Below are positions 8,215 to 19,997 of a stretch of DNA of 64,000 nucleotides, piece by piece. How positions within the stretch are numbered: position 1 is the first letter of the stretch; each line of letters begins with the position of its first letter. Below the pieces are notes generated by a model. The model was not told the DNA's origin. It made no database searches and saw only the letters and a program-made list of their open reading frames with translations. The stretch comes from Micromonospora deserti (lineage in GTDB: Bacteria > Actinomycetota > Actinomycetes > Mycobacteriales > Micromonosporaceae): positions 1-64,000 of the forward strand of contig NZ_POUB01000007.1 in NCBI RefSeq assembly GCF_003236335.1, written 5' to 3'. Both the position numbers and the translations under genes were made by a program.

Positions 8215-9012
8215 ATGACCACCAGCGCCACCGGGACGCCGACCCCGGGCCGGCTCCGCCGCATCCTGCTGCATCCGCTCACCGTGGCCCTGCCGCTCGT
8301 GGCCGGCGCCGCCGCTTCGGCGGCGCTGGCCGCGGTCGGCGCGGGCGCCGAGGGAACCCTCGGCGCCGCGCTGGCGTTGCTGGCGTTCGGCTGGGCGGGA
8401 CTCAACGCCGGGTATGCCAACTCGGGCTCCACTTGAAGCAACAACTCGGCATTCCTGCTGAGCGCGCCGGTCTGGCGCGGTGTCGTTCCGCTCATGTGCT
8501 TCGGGCTCGGCCTGCAGTCCGGTGCGTTGCTGGTCGTACTCGTCGGTGCCATCCTCGGCGGGCTCGTCCAGGCGTTGCTGCCGCTCACCGTACGGCTGTC
8601 GCTGTTCGGCCTGCTGGCGGTGGCCGTACTGATACGCGAGGCCGGGCTGGTGAAACTGCCAGTGCCCGAGAACAAGCGGCTCGTTCCCGAGGAGGTGCAG
8701 CACCGGGGGCGGGTCGTCGGCACGATCCAGTTCGGCTTCGAGATGGGTACGGGCATGCGGACGTACTCGCCGTCGGCGCTGCCGCATCTGGTGCTGCTTG
8801 CCGTCCTGCTGGTGCTGCCCTTCCCGGGGGCCCTGGTGGCCGGCGCGGGCTTCGGCGCGGCCCGCTGGATCATGCCCGCGGCGAGCATCGGTTACGGAGG
8901 CGACGGAGGGTGGGAGGATCAGTGGCGGGCGAACCGCAGGTTGCTCGCCGTGGTGACGGCGCTGGCCACCGTGACGGCGATCGCCGCCGGCCTGGCTCTG
9001 ATCGCCCGGTGA
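8215..9012 (+). pseudogene. membrane protein interrupted by an in-frame TGA
   Basis: Two open stretches, 8215-8433 and 8437-9012, lie in the same frame and are separated only by TGA at 8434-8436. Read through, they give a continuous membrane protein of about 265 residues. Hydrophobic segments lie before the stop ([14 protein letters not shown]..., [15 protein letters not shown]) and right after it (SAFLLSAPVWRGVV, then several more helices). The second half could restart at ATG 8494, but no clear ribosome binding site is visible. Explanations are a nonsense mutation, a sequencing error or readthrough. The cassette around it looks intact. Family not recognised. Confidence 0.55.
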
Positions 9013-9365
9013 CCCGTCTCGTGGTGGTGTACGACGGCGCATGCGGCGACTGTTCCGCGATCGCCGCGCGCCTGTCCGACGTCCTGGCCCCGGAGGTGCT
9101 GACCCGCTCCTGCCGGGATCCCCACCTGGCAACCGAGTTCCCGGTGCTGGCCGGGCACCTCAGGGACCGGCCCTGCCGCCGCCCACTCATGATCGTCGTT
9201 CGTTCGGGCGGGCGGGCCGAGGTGGCGAGCGGGTGGTCCATGCTGTGGGTCGCCGCCGGCCTGGTCGCGCCGCGCCGCTGGCGCGCCGCGCTCCGGCTGG
9301 CCCTGCGCGTCATCTGGGGCGGGATCGGTCGCCGCCCGTGGGCGGGATGGCCGAGGCGACGGTGA
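9009..9365 (+). CDS. DCC-family thiol-disulfide oxidoreductase-like protein
   Basis: 118 residues from GTG 9009, which overlaps the upstream stop by four bases. It opens with VVVYDGACGDCSAIA, matching the 'YDG-C-x-x-C' opening of the DCC family (Cys12 and Cys15), which has a thioredoxin-like redox site. Length is typical. The C-terminal third is Arg/Trp-rich and amphipathic. It closes the redox/export cassette starting at 6366, where it probably supports disulfide or thiol handling together with the 7114 protein (inference). Confidence 0.7.
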   Translation: MTRLVVVYDGACGDCSAIAARLSDVLAPEVLTRSCRDPHLATEFPVLAGHLRDRPCRRPLMIVVRSGGRAEVASGWSMLWVAAGLVAPRRWRAALRLALRVIWGGIGRRPWAGWPRRR

Positions 9366-9409
9366 GCAATGTGCGGGAACTCCTCGACGTGCGATGGCGT
9401 CTCATCGCC

Positions 9410-10294
9410 ATGAATATTCGTCGAAGCGGGCCGTTGGCGGTCGTTCCGTTGCTGTTGCTGCTGTCCACGGCCTGCGGCCAGCAGGGCGGCGCCATCGGCG
9501 CCGGGTTCTCCGGCTCTCCCGTGGTGTCCCACCCCGCGGACGCCGTGGTGTTCCAGATGGATCACGTCGGCGGGTTCGTGACGCCCGCAATGTTGGCTAC
9601 CCGCCTTCCCTCCATCAGCGTCTACGGCGACGGGCGGGTGATCACCCAGGGGCCAGTCACCCTGGCCTATCCTGGCCCGGCGCTGCCCAACCTCCAGGTG
9701 GGCACGATCAGTGCCGCGGAAGTGGACAACCTGGTCATGCTGGCCCGCGGGGCGGGCGTGGGCAGTGCGGTGGACCTCGGCACGCCGCCGGTCGCCGACG
9801 CGCCCTCGACCCGGTTCACCGTGCTCGGTGAGGCCGGAGTCGAACAGCTGGAGGTCTACGCCCTCGCCGAGGCGGCCGGTACCGAGCCGGGCCTGACCGC
9901 GGACCAGCGGGCGGCCCGGGCCAAGCTGCGGGAGTTCGTCGAGGCGTTGACCAGTACATCGGGTCCGCTCGCGGGAGCGCAGGGTGGGGGTTCACAGCCG
10001 TACGTGCCAACCGCCGTGGCGGCCGTCGCCGAGCCGTGGGTCGCCGACGGCGGGGCCGGCGAGCAGCCCGAGGTGCCCTGGCCGGGGCCGGCGCTGCCCG
10101 GCGCCGACCTCGGCACCAATCTCGGTCTGGGCTGTGTGACGGTAACCGGCGATGCGGCGTTGACGCTGCTCACGGTCGCCGCGAGCGCCAACTCGGCGAC
10201 CCCGTGGACCTCGGGCGGCCGGCGCTGGGCCGTCACACTGCGGCCGCTGTTGCCCGACGAGACGGACTGCGGCGACCTCGCGACCAACCGCTGA
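9410..10294 (+). CDS. lipoprotein of unknown function
   Basis: 294 residues from ATG 9410. The signal peptide ends at a lipobox LLSTAC, so the Cys should be lipidated and the protein held on the outer membrane face. A GTG at 9362 overlapping the previous stop would put 16 residues ahead of the signal and is less likely. The body has a region about residues 45-200 resembling actinobacterial lipoproteins that evaluate a ratio or slope (VVFQMDHVGGF, SVYGDGRVI), followed by a Pro/Gly-rich linker and a C-terminal domain ending in DETDCGDLATNR. Function unknown. Confidence 0.75.
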   Translation: MNIRRSGPLAVVPLLLLLSTACGQQGGAIGAGFSGSPVVSHPADAVVFQMDHVGGFVTPAMLATRLPSISVYGDGRVITQGPVTLAYPGPALPNLQVGTISAAEVDNLVMLARGAGVGSAVDLGTPPVADAPSTRFTVLGEAGVEQLEVYALAEAAGTEPGLTADQRAARAKLREFVEALTSTSGPLAGAQGGGSQPYVPTAVAAVAEPWVADGGAGEQPEVPWPGPALPGADLGTNLGLGCVTVTGDAALTLLTVAASANSATPWTSGGRRWAVTLRPLLPDETDCGDLATNR

Positions 10295-10533
10295 TCCCGG
10301 CCGGAGCAGGACCCGCCATCGGCGCCGGTCGCGCACCTCGAGCCAGCCCAGCGCGCCTGGCCTTCCGACGTGACCGGAGCCGGCGGGGTCAATGCGGATC
10401 GTCGTCGCGGCCGGCGTTCACCGGCTTGGTGGAGCAGGTGGGCCCGCACGGCCGTCATGGTCGTGCGGGTGGGCGGTTCGAATCTGGCACCGGCGTCCTT
10501 GATGCGCTGCGTGGCGCGGCTGTGACGGTCAAG

Positions 10534-10833
10534 CTAGTCCGTGACCTTGCTGGCCGCACGGTACTCCAGGCCCGCGTACTCGGGGTGCCGGGCCAGCCAT
10601 CCCGCGATGAAGGGGCAGATCGCCAGTACCCGCAGGCCGTCCGCCCGCGCTGCATCGAGACCCGCGCGGGCCAGTTGGGAACCCACACCACGCCCCTCAT
10701 AAGCGGAATCGACCTCGGTGTGGGTAAAGACGACGAGGTTGTCCGTGCGGATGTACTCGGCGAAGCCGGCGATCGTGTCGTCGTCATGTGCCTCGAACCG
10801 GCGCATGGTGTGGTTGTCGGTCACGGTGATCAT
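10534..10833 (-). CDS. small GNAT-like N-acetyltransferase
   Basis: 99-residue minimal GNAT domain of the COG2388 (YjdJ-like) type. The acetyl-CoA-binding loop is GRGVGSQLARAGLDAARADG, preceded by the beta strand VVFTHTEVD and followed by VLAICPFIAGWLARHPEY, which is characteristic of this short family. Substrates of the family are unknown. Monocistronic and leftward. The 10295-10533 stretch beyond it holds no gene I can support. Confidence 0.85.
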   Translation of the reverse strand: MITVTDNHTMRRFEAHDDDTIAGFAEYIRTDNLVVFTHTEVDSAYEGRGVGSQLARAGLDAARADGLRVLAICPFIAGWLARHPEYAGLEYRAASKVTD

Positions 10834-10945
10834 CGGGTGATCCTCGCAGCGGGCGGCGGTGGCCGCCAGAGCTGCCCGGGCAACACCGCGAGCTGACCTC
10901 CCGCGCGGCGCATGACCTGGTTCAGGCCCAGGGTGACGTCCAACC

Positions 10946-10951
10946 TATAAT
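10946..10951 (+). promoter_or_regulatory. likely -10 box of furA-katG
   Basis: TATAAT in a local AT-rich patch about 38 bases before GTG 10989. furA genes of actinobacteria are usually autoregulated at a site overlapping this region. I could not delimit an operator. Confidence 0.45.
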
Positions 10952-10988
10952 CTTGACTGATTCCAGAAAAGGGGCCAGACTTCCGGAC

Positions 10989-13686
<2,698 letters not shown>

Positions 13687-13689
13687 TCC

Positions 13690-13729
13690 GGACGTCCAGG
13701 TCGGCCCGCCCGGGCCGACCTGGACGTCC
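13690..13729 (+). terminator. katG terminator
   Basis: Perfect 19-bp inverted repeat (13690-13708 and 13711-13729) with a two-base centre, four bases after the katG stop. It may also stop leftward readthrough from the lacI-type gene ending at 13881. Confidence 0.85.
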
Positions 13730-13880
13730 TCGGTCCGGTGATCGATCCCCTCCGGTCCGGCACGCCGTTCCTGACGCTGCGTGAGCGTGGAGAACAGCTC
13801 CCACAGCAGCGTGTCCCGGGTGAGGAACAGGCCGGACGCCGTCCTGGCGTCGGCGACCGCCGGCTAGCCGCGCCTGCCGA

Positions 13881-14897
13881 TCATCGCCGGTCGCTGGAGC
13901 GGCGGACGACGAGTTCCGGCTGGAACACGACGTGCCGGTGGCGGTGCGACTCGCCGGCCTCGGCCTCCTCCAGCAGCAGCTGTGCGGCCGTGCGCCCCAG
14001 TTGCTCGCGCGGCTGGCGGACCGACGACAGCGGGACCGCCGCGGCGTCGGCGAACTCGATGTCGTCGTAGCCGACGATCGCCACATCGTCCGGCACCCGC
14101 AGCCCGCGCCCGGTCAGCTCCTGGAGCACACCGAGCGCGATCAGGTCGTTGGCGCAGAAGACGGCGCTGGGGCGCTGCCGGACGGGCAGGGTCAACAGCT
14201 CCTCGGCGGCGCGCCGGCCGGCGGCCACCGTCAGGTTGGTCGTCGGCGCGACGCGCAGCTCCGCGGCGGGGCCGCGCTCGGCCAGCGCCGCCGCCGCGCC
14301 GGCGTGCCGGTCGGCCACCTGGGGGATGGAGAAGGGCCCACCGAGGTAGGCGATGCGGCGGTGGCCCTGGTCCAGGAGGTGCTCCATGGCCAAGCGGCCG
14401 CCCAGCACGTCGTCGACCGCCACCGAGCAGCGGCTGGCCCGGCCGGATCCGCGGTCGACGAGCACCACGGGAATTCCCCGGTTGTGGAGGCGTCCAAGGT
14501 TGGGCTGGCGGCCATGGCCGACCGGAGTGATGAGCACCCCGCGCACCCGCTGCTCTTCCAGCAGCTCGAGGTGCCGGCGTTCCCGCGCGCTGTCCTCGCC
14601 GCTGTTGCAGACGACGAGCATGGCGCCGGCCTCCTCGACTACCTGCTCGGCGCCGCGGACCACGTCGGTGAAGAAGGGGTTGGCCACGTCGAGGACGACG
14701 ATGGCGATGGTGCGGCTCTGTCCGGCGCGCAGTTGGCGGGCGGAGTCGTTGCGTACGTAGCCGAGTTCGGCGATGGCGTCGAGGACCCGCTGGCGGGTGG
14801 CGGGGGCGACGTTGTTCGGCCGGTTGAGTACGTTGCTGACGGTGCCCAGGGACACACCGGCGTGCCGCGCCACCTCCTTGATGCTTGCCGCTGACAT
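13881..14897 (-). CDS. LacI-family repressor of the rhamnose regulon
   Basis: 338 residues, standard for the family. The N-terminal helix-turn-helix is SIKEVARHAGVSLGTVSNVLNRP with the usual hinge helix further on, followed by a periplasmic-binding-protein-like effector domain (VLDVANPFFTDVVRG, GYDDIEFADAAAVPLSSVRQP). It is divergent from the rhamnose transport and catabolic operon. Two near-palindromes of LacI-type operator shape lie in the gap, one near each promoter. The effector is probably L-rhamnose or a catabolic intermediate (inference from the regulon). Confidence 0.9.
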   Translation of the reverse strand: MSAASIKEVARHAGVSLGTVSNVLNRPNNVAPATRQRVLDAIAELGYVRNDSARQLRAGQSRTIAIVVLDVANPFFTDVVRGAEQVVEEAGAMLVVCNSGEDSARERRHLELLEEQRVRGVLITPVGHGRQPNLGRLHNRGIPVVLVDRGSGRASRCSVAVDDVLGGRLAMEHLLDQGHRRIAYLGGPFSIPQVADRHAGAAAALAERGPAAELRVAPTTNLTVAAGRRAAEELLTLPVRQRPSAVFCANDLIALGVLQELTGRGLRVPDDVAIVGYDDIEFADAAAVPLSSVRQPREQLGRTAAQLLLEEAEAGESHRHRHVVFQPELVVRRSSDRR

Positions 14898-14995
14898 GGC
14901 TCCCTCGACGGTCTCTGGTGGACGTCCGACCTTCTGGGGCGCTCGATGCGGGAGTGCCCGACCGAAGTGGTGATCGGGAGCAGTCTATAACTTCC

Positions 14996-15007
14996 TAAAA
15001 CGTTTCA
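14996..15007. promoter_or_regulatory. LacI-type operator 1
   Basis: TAAAACGTTTCA, a palindrome around a central CG with one mismatch to TGAAACGTTTCA. It lies about 100 bases upstream of the lacI-type start, next to an AT-rich TATAA patch at 14986, so it is placed for autorepression. Confidence 0.65.
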
Positions 15008-15115
15008 CACGCTCGCCCCCTGCGGCGGTTCGTCGACGGGACGGGCGCCCCCCCCGGGAGGTGAGAGTCCTCCGCGGCTACGCCCGCTAACCAAGGAGAA
15101 ATCTCCTCGAAACTC

Positions 15116-15145
15116 TTGACGCGTGTGAAGGTGAGCCCCTAGCGT
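15116..15145 (+). promoter_or_regulatory. promoter of the rhamnose operon
   Basis: TTGACG at 15116-15121, an 18-base spacer and TAGCGT at 15140-15145. The start site would fall near 15152, just upstream of operator 2. Confidence 0.5.
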
Positions 15146-15161
15146 CCTATCCCAAGTTGCA

Positions 15162-15173
15162 TGAAACGATTCA
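15162..15173. promoter_or_regulatory. LacI-type operator 2
   Basis: TGAAACGATTCA, matching the other site in ten of twelve positions and palindromic apart from the two central-right bases. It sits between the predicted transcription start and the ribosome binding site (AGAAGGGG) of the ABC ATPase gene, a classic roadblock position. Confidence 0.7.
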
Positions 15174-15185
15174 GAAGGGGGTCGG

Positions 15186-16709
15186 ATGAGCCCCGACGCA
15201 CGCGGGACGAAGGCGCCCCCGCTGCTCGTCCTCGACGACATCAGAAAGTCGTTCGGCGCTGTCGCGGCGCTGCGGGGAGTGCACCTGGAGCTTCACCCCG
15301 GTGAGGCCCACGCCCTGGTCGGTGAGAACGGGGCCGGCAAGTCCACCCTCGTCAAGATCCTGGCCGGCGCCCACGCGCCGGACTCCGGCCGGATGACCCT
15401 CGACGGGCACCCGCTGCTGCTGCGTGGGCCCGCCGACGCCCGGTCCGCCGGGATCGCCGTCATCTACCAGGAGCCGACGCTGTTTCCGGACCTGACGGTC
15501 GCGGAGAACATCTTCATGGGCCGGCAGCCCCTGCGGAGTTTCCGCCGCATCGACACCCGGGAGATGAACCGCGCCGCCGAGCGGCTGTTCGACCGCCTCG
15601 GCGTCCGGATCGACCCCAGCCGTCCCGCGCGCGGGTTGTCCATCGCCGACCAGCAGCTGGTCGAGATCGCCAAGGCGCTCTCCTTCGACGCCCGGATCCT
15701 GGTGATGGACGAGCCGACCGCCGCGCTCTCCGGCGTCGAGGTGGAACGGCTCTTCGGGGTCGCCCGGTCGCTGTGCGAGCGCGGCGCGGCGGTGCTGTTC
15801 ATCTCGCACCGGTTCGACGAGGTGTTCGACCTGTGCCAACGGCTCACCGTGCTGCGCGACGGGGCTTGGGTCTCCAGCGACCGGACGGCCGACCTCACCG
15901 TCGACGAGGTGGTGCGGCGCATGGTCGGCCGGGACGTCGCCTCGCTCTACCCGAAGCAGGACGCGCCACTGCGCGACACCCTGCTGGAGGTACGCGGACT
16001 CAGCCGCGCCGGCGTCTTCTCCGACGTGTCGTTCAGCGTCCGCGGCGGTGAGATCGTCGCCCTCGCCGGGCTGGTCGGAGCCGGTCGGAGCGAGGTCGCC
16101 CGCGCCATCTTCGGCATCGACCGCCACGACGCGGGCGAGGTACGCGTCGCTGGGCGGGTCCTGCCCGCCGGCAGCCCGCGCAAGGCGATCGCCGCCGGGA
16201 TGGCGCTGGTGCCGGAGGACCGTCGCCAGCAGGGCCTGGTCATGGAATTGTCGGTGGAACGCAACGCCACCCTGGCCCGGCGTCGGGCCCTGAGCCGGCT
16301 GGGCCTGCTCTCCGGCGGCGCCGAGCGGGCCGAGGCGCGCCAGTGGACCACCCGCCTGCAGGTCAAGACGTCCCGGCTCGCCGCGCCGGTGGCCACCCTG
16401 TCCGGTGGTAACCAGCAGAAGGTCGTCCTCGCCAAGTGGCTCGCCACCCGGCCGCGGATCCTGATCATCGACGAACCCACCCGCGGCATCGACGTCGGCA
16501 CCAAGTCCGAGGTCCACCGGCTGCTGTCCGAACTGGCCGGTGAGGGCCTGGCCATCCTGATGATCAGCAGCGAGCTCCCGGAGGTGCTCGGCATGGCCGA
16601 CCGGGTCCTCGTCATGCACGAGGGCCGCCTGGTCCGCGAGCTGTCCCGCGACGAGGCCGACGAGACGTCCGTGATGTTCGCCGCGACCGGTCAAGGAGCG
16701 ACCGCATGA
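15186..16709 (+). CDS. rhamnose ABC transporter ATP-binding protein
   Basis: 507 residues with two tandem ABC ATPase domains, as in RbsA/XylG-type sugar importers (CUT2 class). The first domain has Walker [10 protein letters not shown] and signature-region residues [15 protein letters not shown]. The second has the usual degenerate Walker [13 protein letters not shown] and an intact [18 protein letters not shown] 15186 has AGAAGGGG upstream. The stop overlaps the first permease by four bases. The substrate is inferred as L-rhamnose from the enzymes encoded in the same operon. Confidence 0.92.
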   Translation: MSPDARGTKAPPLLVLDDIRKSFGAVAALRGVHLELHPGEAHALVGENGAGKSTLVKILAGAHAPDSGRMTLDGHPLLLRGPADARSAGIAVIYQEPTLFPDLTVAENIFMGRQPLRSFRRIDTREMNRAAERLFDRLGVRIDPSRPARGLSIADQQLVEIAKALSFDARILVMDEPTAALSGVEVERLFGVARSLCERGAAVLFISHRFDEVFDLCQRLTVLRDGAWVSSDRTADLTVDEVVRRMVGRDVASLYPKQDAPLRDTLLEVRGLSRAGVFSDVSFSVRGGEIVALAGLVGAGRSEVARAIFGIDRHDAGEVRVAGRVLPAGSPRKAIAAGMALVPEDRRQQGLVMELSVERNATLARRRALSRLGLLSGGAERAEARQWTTRLQVKTSRLAAPVATLSGGNQQKVVLAKWLATRPRILIIDEPTRGIDVGTKSEVHRLLSELAGEGLAILMISSELPEVLGMADRVLVMHEGRLVRELSRDEADETSVMFAATGQGATA

Positions 16710-17767
16710 GCCTCACCGACACCGGCGTGACCGAACGGATCGCCAACACCTCGCCACCCGACGCCGGCCGACCGCGCCGCAGGCTCACCGAGCGGCTGCT
16801 CGCCGTACGGGAGCTGAGCCTGCTGCTCGCGCTCGGCGCGCTGATCCTGGTCACCATGCTGCACAACGACCGCTTCCTCAGCAGCCAGAGCATCAAGGAC
16901 CTGCTGCTGGGCTGCGCGATCCTGGTGATCCTCGCGGTCGGCCAGACCCTGGTCATCATCACCCGCAACGTCGACCTGTCCGTCGGGTCGATCCTGGGGC
17001 TGGTCGCCTTCGCCACCGGCGAGCTGTTCCTCGCCGCGCCCGGAACCCCCTGGCCGGCCGCGCTCCTGCTCGGTGTCGCGTTGGGCGCGGTGTGCGGGGC
17101 GGTCAACGGCGGCCTGATCGCGGTGGCCAAGGTTCCGGCGCTGGTCATCACCCTGGGCACCCTCTACGCCTTCCGCGGCATCGACTACTACTGGGCCGCC
17201 GGCCAGCAGATCAACGCCGCCGACATGCCCCGGTCGTTCCTGCGCCTGGGTAACCAGACGTTGCTCGGCGTACCCGTCCTCTTCCTGGTCGCGCTGGTCG
17301 TGGTCGCCGCCGCCGGCTTCTACCTGCACTCCTACCGCAGCGGCCGCGAGCTCTACGCCATCGGCTCCGAGCCGGCGGCGGCCCGGCTCTCCGGCGTGCC
17401 GGTCGGCCGGCGGGTGTTCGCCGTCTTCGTCGCCAGCGGCGCGCTCGCCGGTCTCGCCGGCGTGCTGTACGCCGCCCGGTTCGGCACTCTCGATGCGGCC
17501 GCCGGCACCGGCCTGGAGCTCCAGGTCGTCGCCGCCGCGGTGGTCGGTGGTGTGGCGATCTTCGGCGGCAGCGGCAGCGTGTTCGGCGCGGCGCTCGGCG
17601 CCGTCCTGCTCACCACGATCGGCAGCTCGCTGGCAGTCCTGCGCATCGATCCGTTCTGGCAGCAGGCCGTGGTCGGTGCGCTCATCCTCGCCGCCATCGG
17701 CCTGGACCGGCTCCTGGCCGCGCGGATGGCGGCCCGGCTCAGAGGGAGAAGCGCACGTGGCGCATGA
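16706..17767 (+). CDS. rhamnose ABC transporter permease 1
   Basis: 353 residues of the RbsC-like permease family, with 8-10 predicted membrane helices. The family loop is present ([15 protein letters not shown] near residue 90) and [20 protein letters not shown] follows. A hydrophilic N-terminal extension of about 35 residues precedes the first helix. Starts with ATG in a 4-bp overlap with the ATPase gene and overlaps the second permease by 11 bases, so the three are translationally coupled. Confidence 0.9.
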   Translation: MSLTDTGVTERIANTSPPDAGRPRRRLTERLLAVRELSLLLALGALILVTMLHNDRFLSSQSIKDLLLGCAILVILAVGQTLVIITRNVDLSVGSILGLVAFATGELFLAAPGTPWPAALLLGVALGAVCGAVNGGLIAVAKVPALVITLGTLYAFRGIDYYWAAGQQINAADMPRSFLRLGNQTLLGVPVLFLVALVVVAAAGFYLHSYRSGRELYAIGSEPAAARLSGVPVGRRVFAVFVASGALAGLAGVLYAARFGTLDAAAGTGLELQVVAAAVVGGVAIFGGSGSVFGAALGAVLLTTIGSSLAVLRIDPFWQQAVVGALILAAIGLDRLLAARMAARLRGRSARGA

Positions 17768-18818
17768 CAGCCTGTACACCGCACCACCGTCCGGCGCGGT
17801 CGCCGGGCGGGAAAGGGGCCGCCTGGCCGGGCTGCGCGGCGCGCTCGGCTCCTGGGACGCGGCGATCGTGGCCGGGCTGGCGGTGGTGGTGCTGCTGGCC
17901 AGCGTGTCGGTGCCGAACTTCGCCACCGGCCGCAACGCCCAGTTCCTGCTGCTCGACCTGGTACCGCTGGCCCTGCTCGCGCTGCCGATGACGCTGATCG
18001 TCATCACCGGCGAGATCGACCTGTCGGTGGCCAGCATGGTCGGCCTCGGCAGCACCCTGATGGGGCAGATGTGGCTGTCCAGCGGGCTGTCGCTGGAGCT
18101 GATCTGCGTGCTGGTGGTGCTGTCGGGCGCCCTGCTCGGAGCGGTCAACGGCGTGTTCGTCACCGGCTTCGGCCTGCCGTCGCTGGCGGTGACGATCGGC
18201 ACCCTCGCCCTGTACCGGGGACTGTCCTTCGTCGTGCTCGGCGACCAGGCGGTGGCCGACTTCCCGGCCGACTGGACCGACGCCGTGGTGCAACCGATCC
18301 CCGGTACGTCGATTCCCGTCATGGTCGTCCCGGTGCTTCTGCTGGCGCTGGTGTTCGGCGTCGTCCTGCACGCCACGCCGGTCGGGCGGGCGCTGTACGC
18401 CATGGGCAACAACGGCGAGGCCGCCACCTTCGCCGGCGTGTCGGTGGCCCGGACGAAGTTCTGGCTGTTCGTGGCCTCCGGGGCCGTCTGCGGGCTGGTC
18501 GGCGTGTTCTGGACCCTGCGCTACGCCAGCGCCCGCGGTGACAACGCCACCGGACTGGAACTGACCGTGGTGACCGCCGTGCTGCTCGGCGGCGTGTCCA
18601 TCTTCGGTGGCCGGGGCGGGCTGCTCGGCGTGGTGGCCGGCGTCCTGCTCCTCGGTGTCCTGCGCAACGCGCTTCAGCTCGCCGATGTCGACGCCAACGC
18701 GCTGACGATCGTCACCGGCACCCTGCTCATCGCCTCCGTGGTACTTCCCCACGCGGTCGCGGACGTCCGCGCCCGGCTGCACCGCCGACGGCAACGCGCG
18801 CAGCTCACCGCGTCGTGA
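17757..18818 (+). CDS. rhamnose ABC transporter permease 2
   Basis: 353 residues from GTG 17757. RbsC-like permease with the loop GEIDLSVASMVGLGS and NGVFVTGFGLPSLAVTIGTL, paralogous to permease 1. Rhamnose importers of the RhaSTPQ type use two different permeases, forming a heterodimer. About ten membrane helices. The C-terminus is Arg-rich and cytoplasmic. The binding-protein gene follows after 37 bases. Confidence 0.9.
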   Translation: MAHDSLYTAPPSGAVAGRERGRLAGLRGALGSWDAAIVAGLAVVVLLASVSVPNFATGRNAQFLLLDLVPLALLALPMTLIVITGEIDLSVASMVGLGSTLMGQMWLSSGLSLELICVLVVLSGALLGAVNGVFVTGFGLPSLAVTIGTLALYRGLSFVVLGDQAVADFPADWTDAVVQPIPGTSIPVMVVPVLLLALVFGVVLHATPVGRALYAMGNNGEAATFAGVSVARTKFWLFVASGAVCGLVGVFWTLRYASARGDNATGLELTVVTAVLLGGVSIFGGRGGLLGVVAGVLLLGVLRNALQLADVDANALTIVTGTLLIASVVLPHAVADVRARLHRRRQRAQLTAS

Positions 18819-18855
18819 CCGTCTCCACACCCCCACCTCCCCCGGAAGGATAACG

Positions 18856-19935
18856 ATGTTCACCTCCAGACGGCTTCGCCTCGGAGCCACCGCCCTCACC
18901 CTGACCGCCCTCGTGCTCGGCTCCGCCGGCTGTGGCGGCACCACCCGGGAGAACTCCGGCACCGACGCCGGCGGCGCGCAGGCCAGCGGGGCCGCCAACC
19001 CGGACGCCCCGATCAAGGAGGGCCTCAAGATCGCCTTTCTGCCGAAGCAGGTGAACAACCCGTACTTCACCACCGCGGACAACGGCGGCAAGGAGGCGGT
19101 CACCGAGGTCAAGGGCGAGTTCAAGGAGGTCGGCCCCTCCGAGGCCAGCGCCTCGTCCCAGGTCAGCTACATCAACACCCTCTCCCAGCAGGGCATGGAT
19201 GTCATCGTGACCTCGGCGAACGACCCGAACGCGATCTGCGGCGCGCTGAACCAGGCGAAGGCGGCCGGCGCCAAGATCGTGACCTTCGACTCCGACACCA
19301 AGCCCGAGTGCCGGCAGATCTTTGTCAACCAGGTGACCGCCCAGGGCATCGCGGAGAACCAGGTCAAGCTCATCTCCGAGCAGATCGGCGGCGAGGGCGA
19401 AATCGCCATCCTGTCCGCTACCGCCAACGCGACCAACCAGAACGCCTGGATCGAGCTGATGAAGCAGGAGCTGAAGAAGCCCGAGTACAGCAAGATCAAG
19501 CTGGTCACGGTGGCGTACGGCAACGACGACGACCAGAAGTCCTTCCAGGAGACCCAGGGCCTGCTGCAGTCGTACCCCAACCTGAAGGGCATCATCTCCC
19601 CGACCACCGTCGGTGTCGCGGCCGCGGCCCGCTACCTCAGCGGCTCGCAGTACAAGGGCAAGGTCAAGCTGACCGGCCTGGGCACCCCGAACCAGATGCG
19701 TGAGTACGTCAAGGACGGCACGGTCGACGCGTTCGCCCTGTGGAGCCCGGCCGACCTCGGCTACCTCGCCGCGTACGCCGGCGCGGCGCTCGCCTCGGGC
19801 CAGATCACCGGCGCCGAGGGCGACAAGTTCAAGGCCGGCAAGCTCGGCGAGTTCACCGTCGGCAAGGACGGGGTGGTCGTCCTCGGCCCGCCCACCGTCT
19901 TCGACAAGAACAACATCGACCAGTTCCAGTTCTGA
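18856..19935 (+). CDS. rhamnose-binding lipoprotein (RhaS-type)
   Basis: 359 residues. Signal peptide with lipobox GSAGC, then a Gly/Ala-rich linker and a periplasmic-binding-protein type 1 fold (IAFLPKQVNNPYF, VIVTSANDPNAICGAL, TFDSDTKPECRQIF). This is the capture protein for the ABC importer encoded just upstream. AGGA ahead of ATG 18856 is a good ribosome site. A strong hairpin follows the stop, which should leave this gene more abundantly expressed than the catabolic genes downstream. Confidence 0.9.
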   Translation: MFTSRRLRLGATALTLTALVLGSAGCGGTTRENSGTDAGGAQASGAANPDAPIKEGLKIAFLPKQVNNPYFTTADNGGKEAVTEVKGEFKEVGPSEASASSQVSYINTLSQQGMDVIVTSANDPNAICGALNQAKAAGAKIVTFDSDTKPECRQIFVNQVTAQGIAENQVKLISEQIGGEGEIAILSATANATNQNAWIELMKQELKKPEYSKIKLVTVAYGNDDDQKSFQETQGLLQSYPNLKGIISPTTVGVAAAARYLSGSQYKGKVKLTGLGTPNQMREYVKDGTVDAFALWSPADLGYLAAYAGAALASGQITGAEGDKFKAGKLGEFTVGKDGVVVLGPPTVFDKNNIDQFQF

Positions 19936-19943
19936 CCGCCGCT

Positions 19944-19978
19944 CGGTCGGTGCCGGCGCTCGCGGCCGGCACCGACCG
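19944..19978 (+). terminator. intra-operon hairpin after the binding-protein gene
   Basis: Perfect 13-bp inverted repeat (19944-19956 and 19966-19978) with a nine-base loop. It lies in the only sizable gap of the operon, before the mutarotase gene. Since downstream genes continue the same pathway without an obvious new promoter, it probably attenuates or protects the 5' message rather than ending it. Confidence 0.6.
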
Positions 19979-19997
19979 GGGGCCCGACGGGAGAACC

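Noticed and set aside
8434-8436. TGA as a selenocysteine codon
   Set aside because: No thiol-redox motif at the site and the protein looks like a plain membrane protein; no SECIS-type hairpin was noticed.
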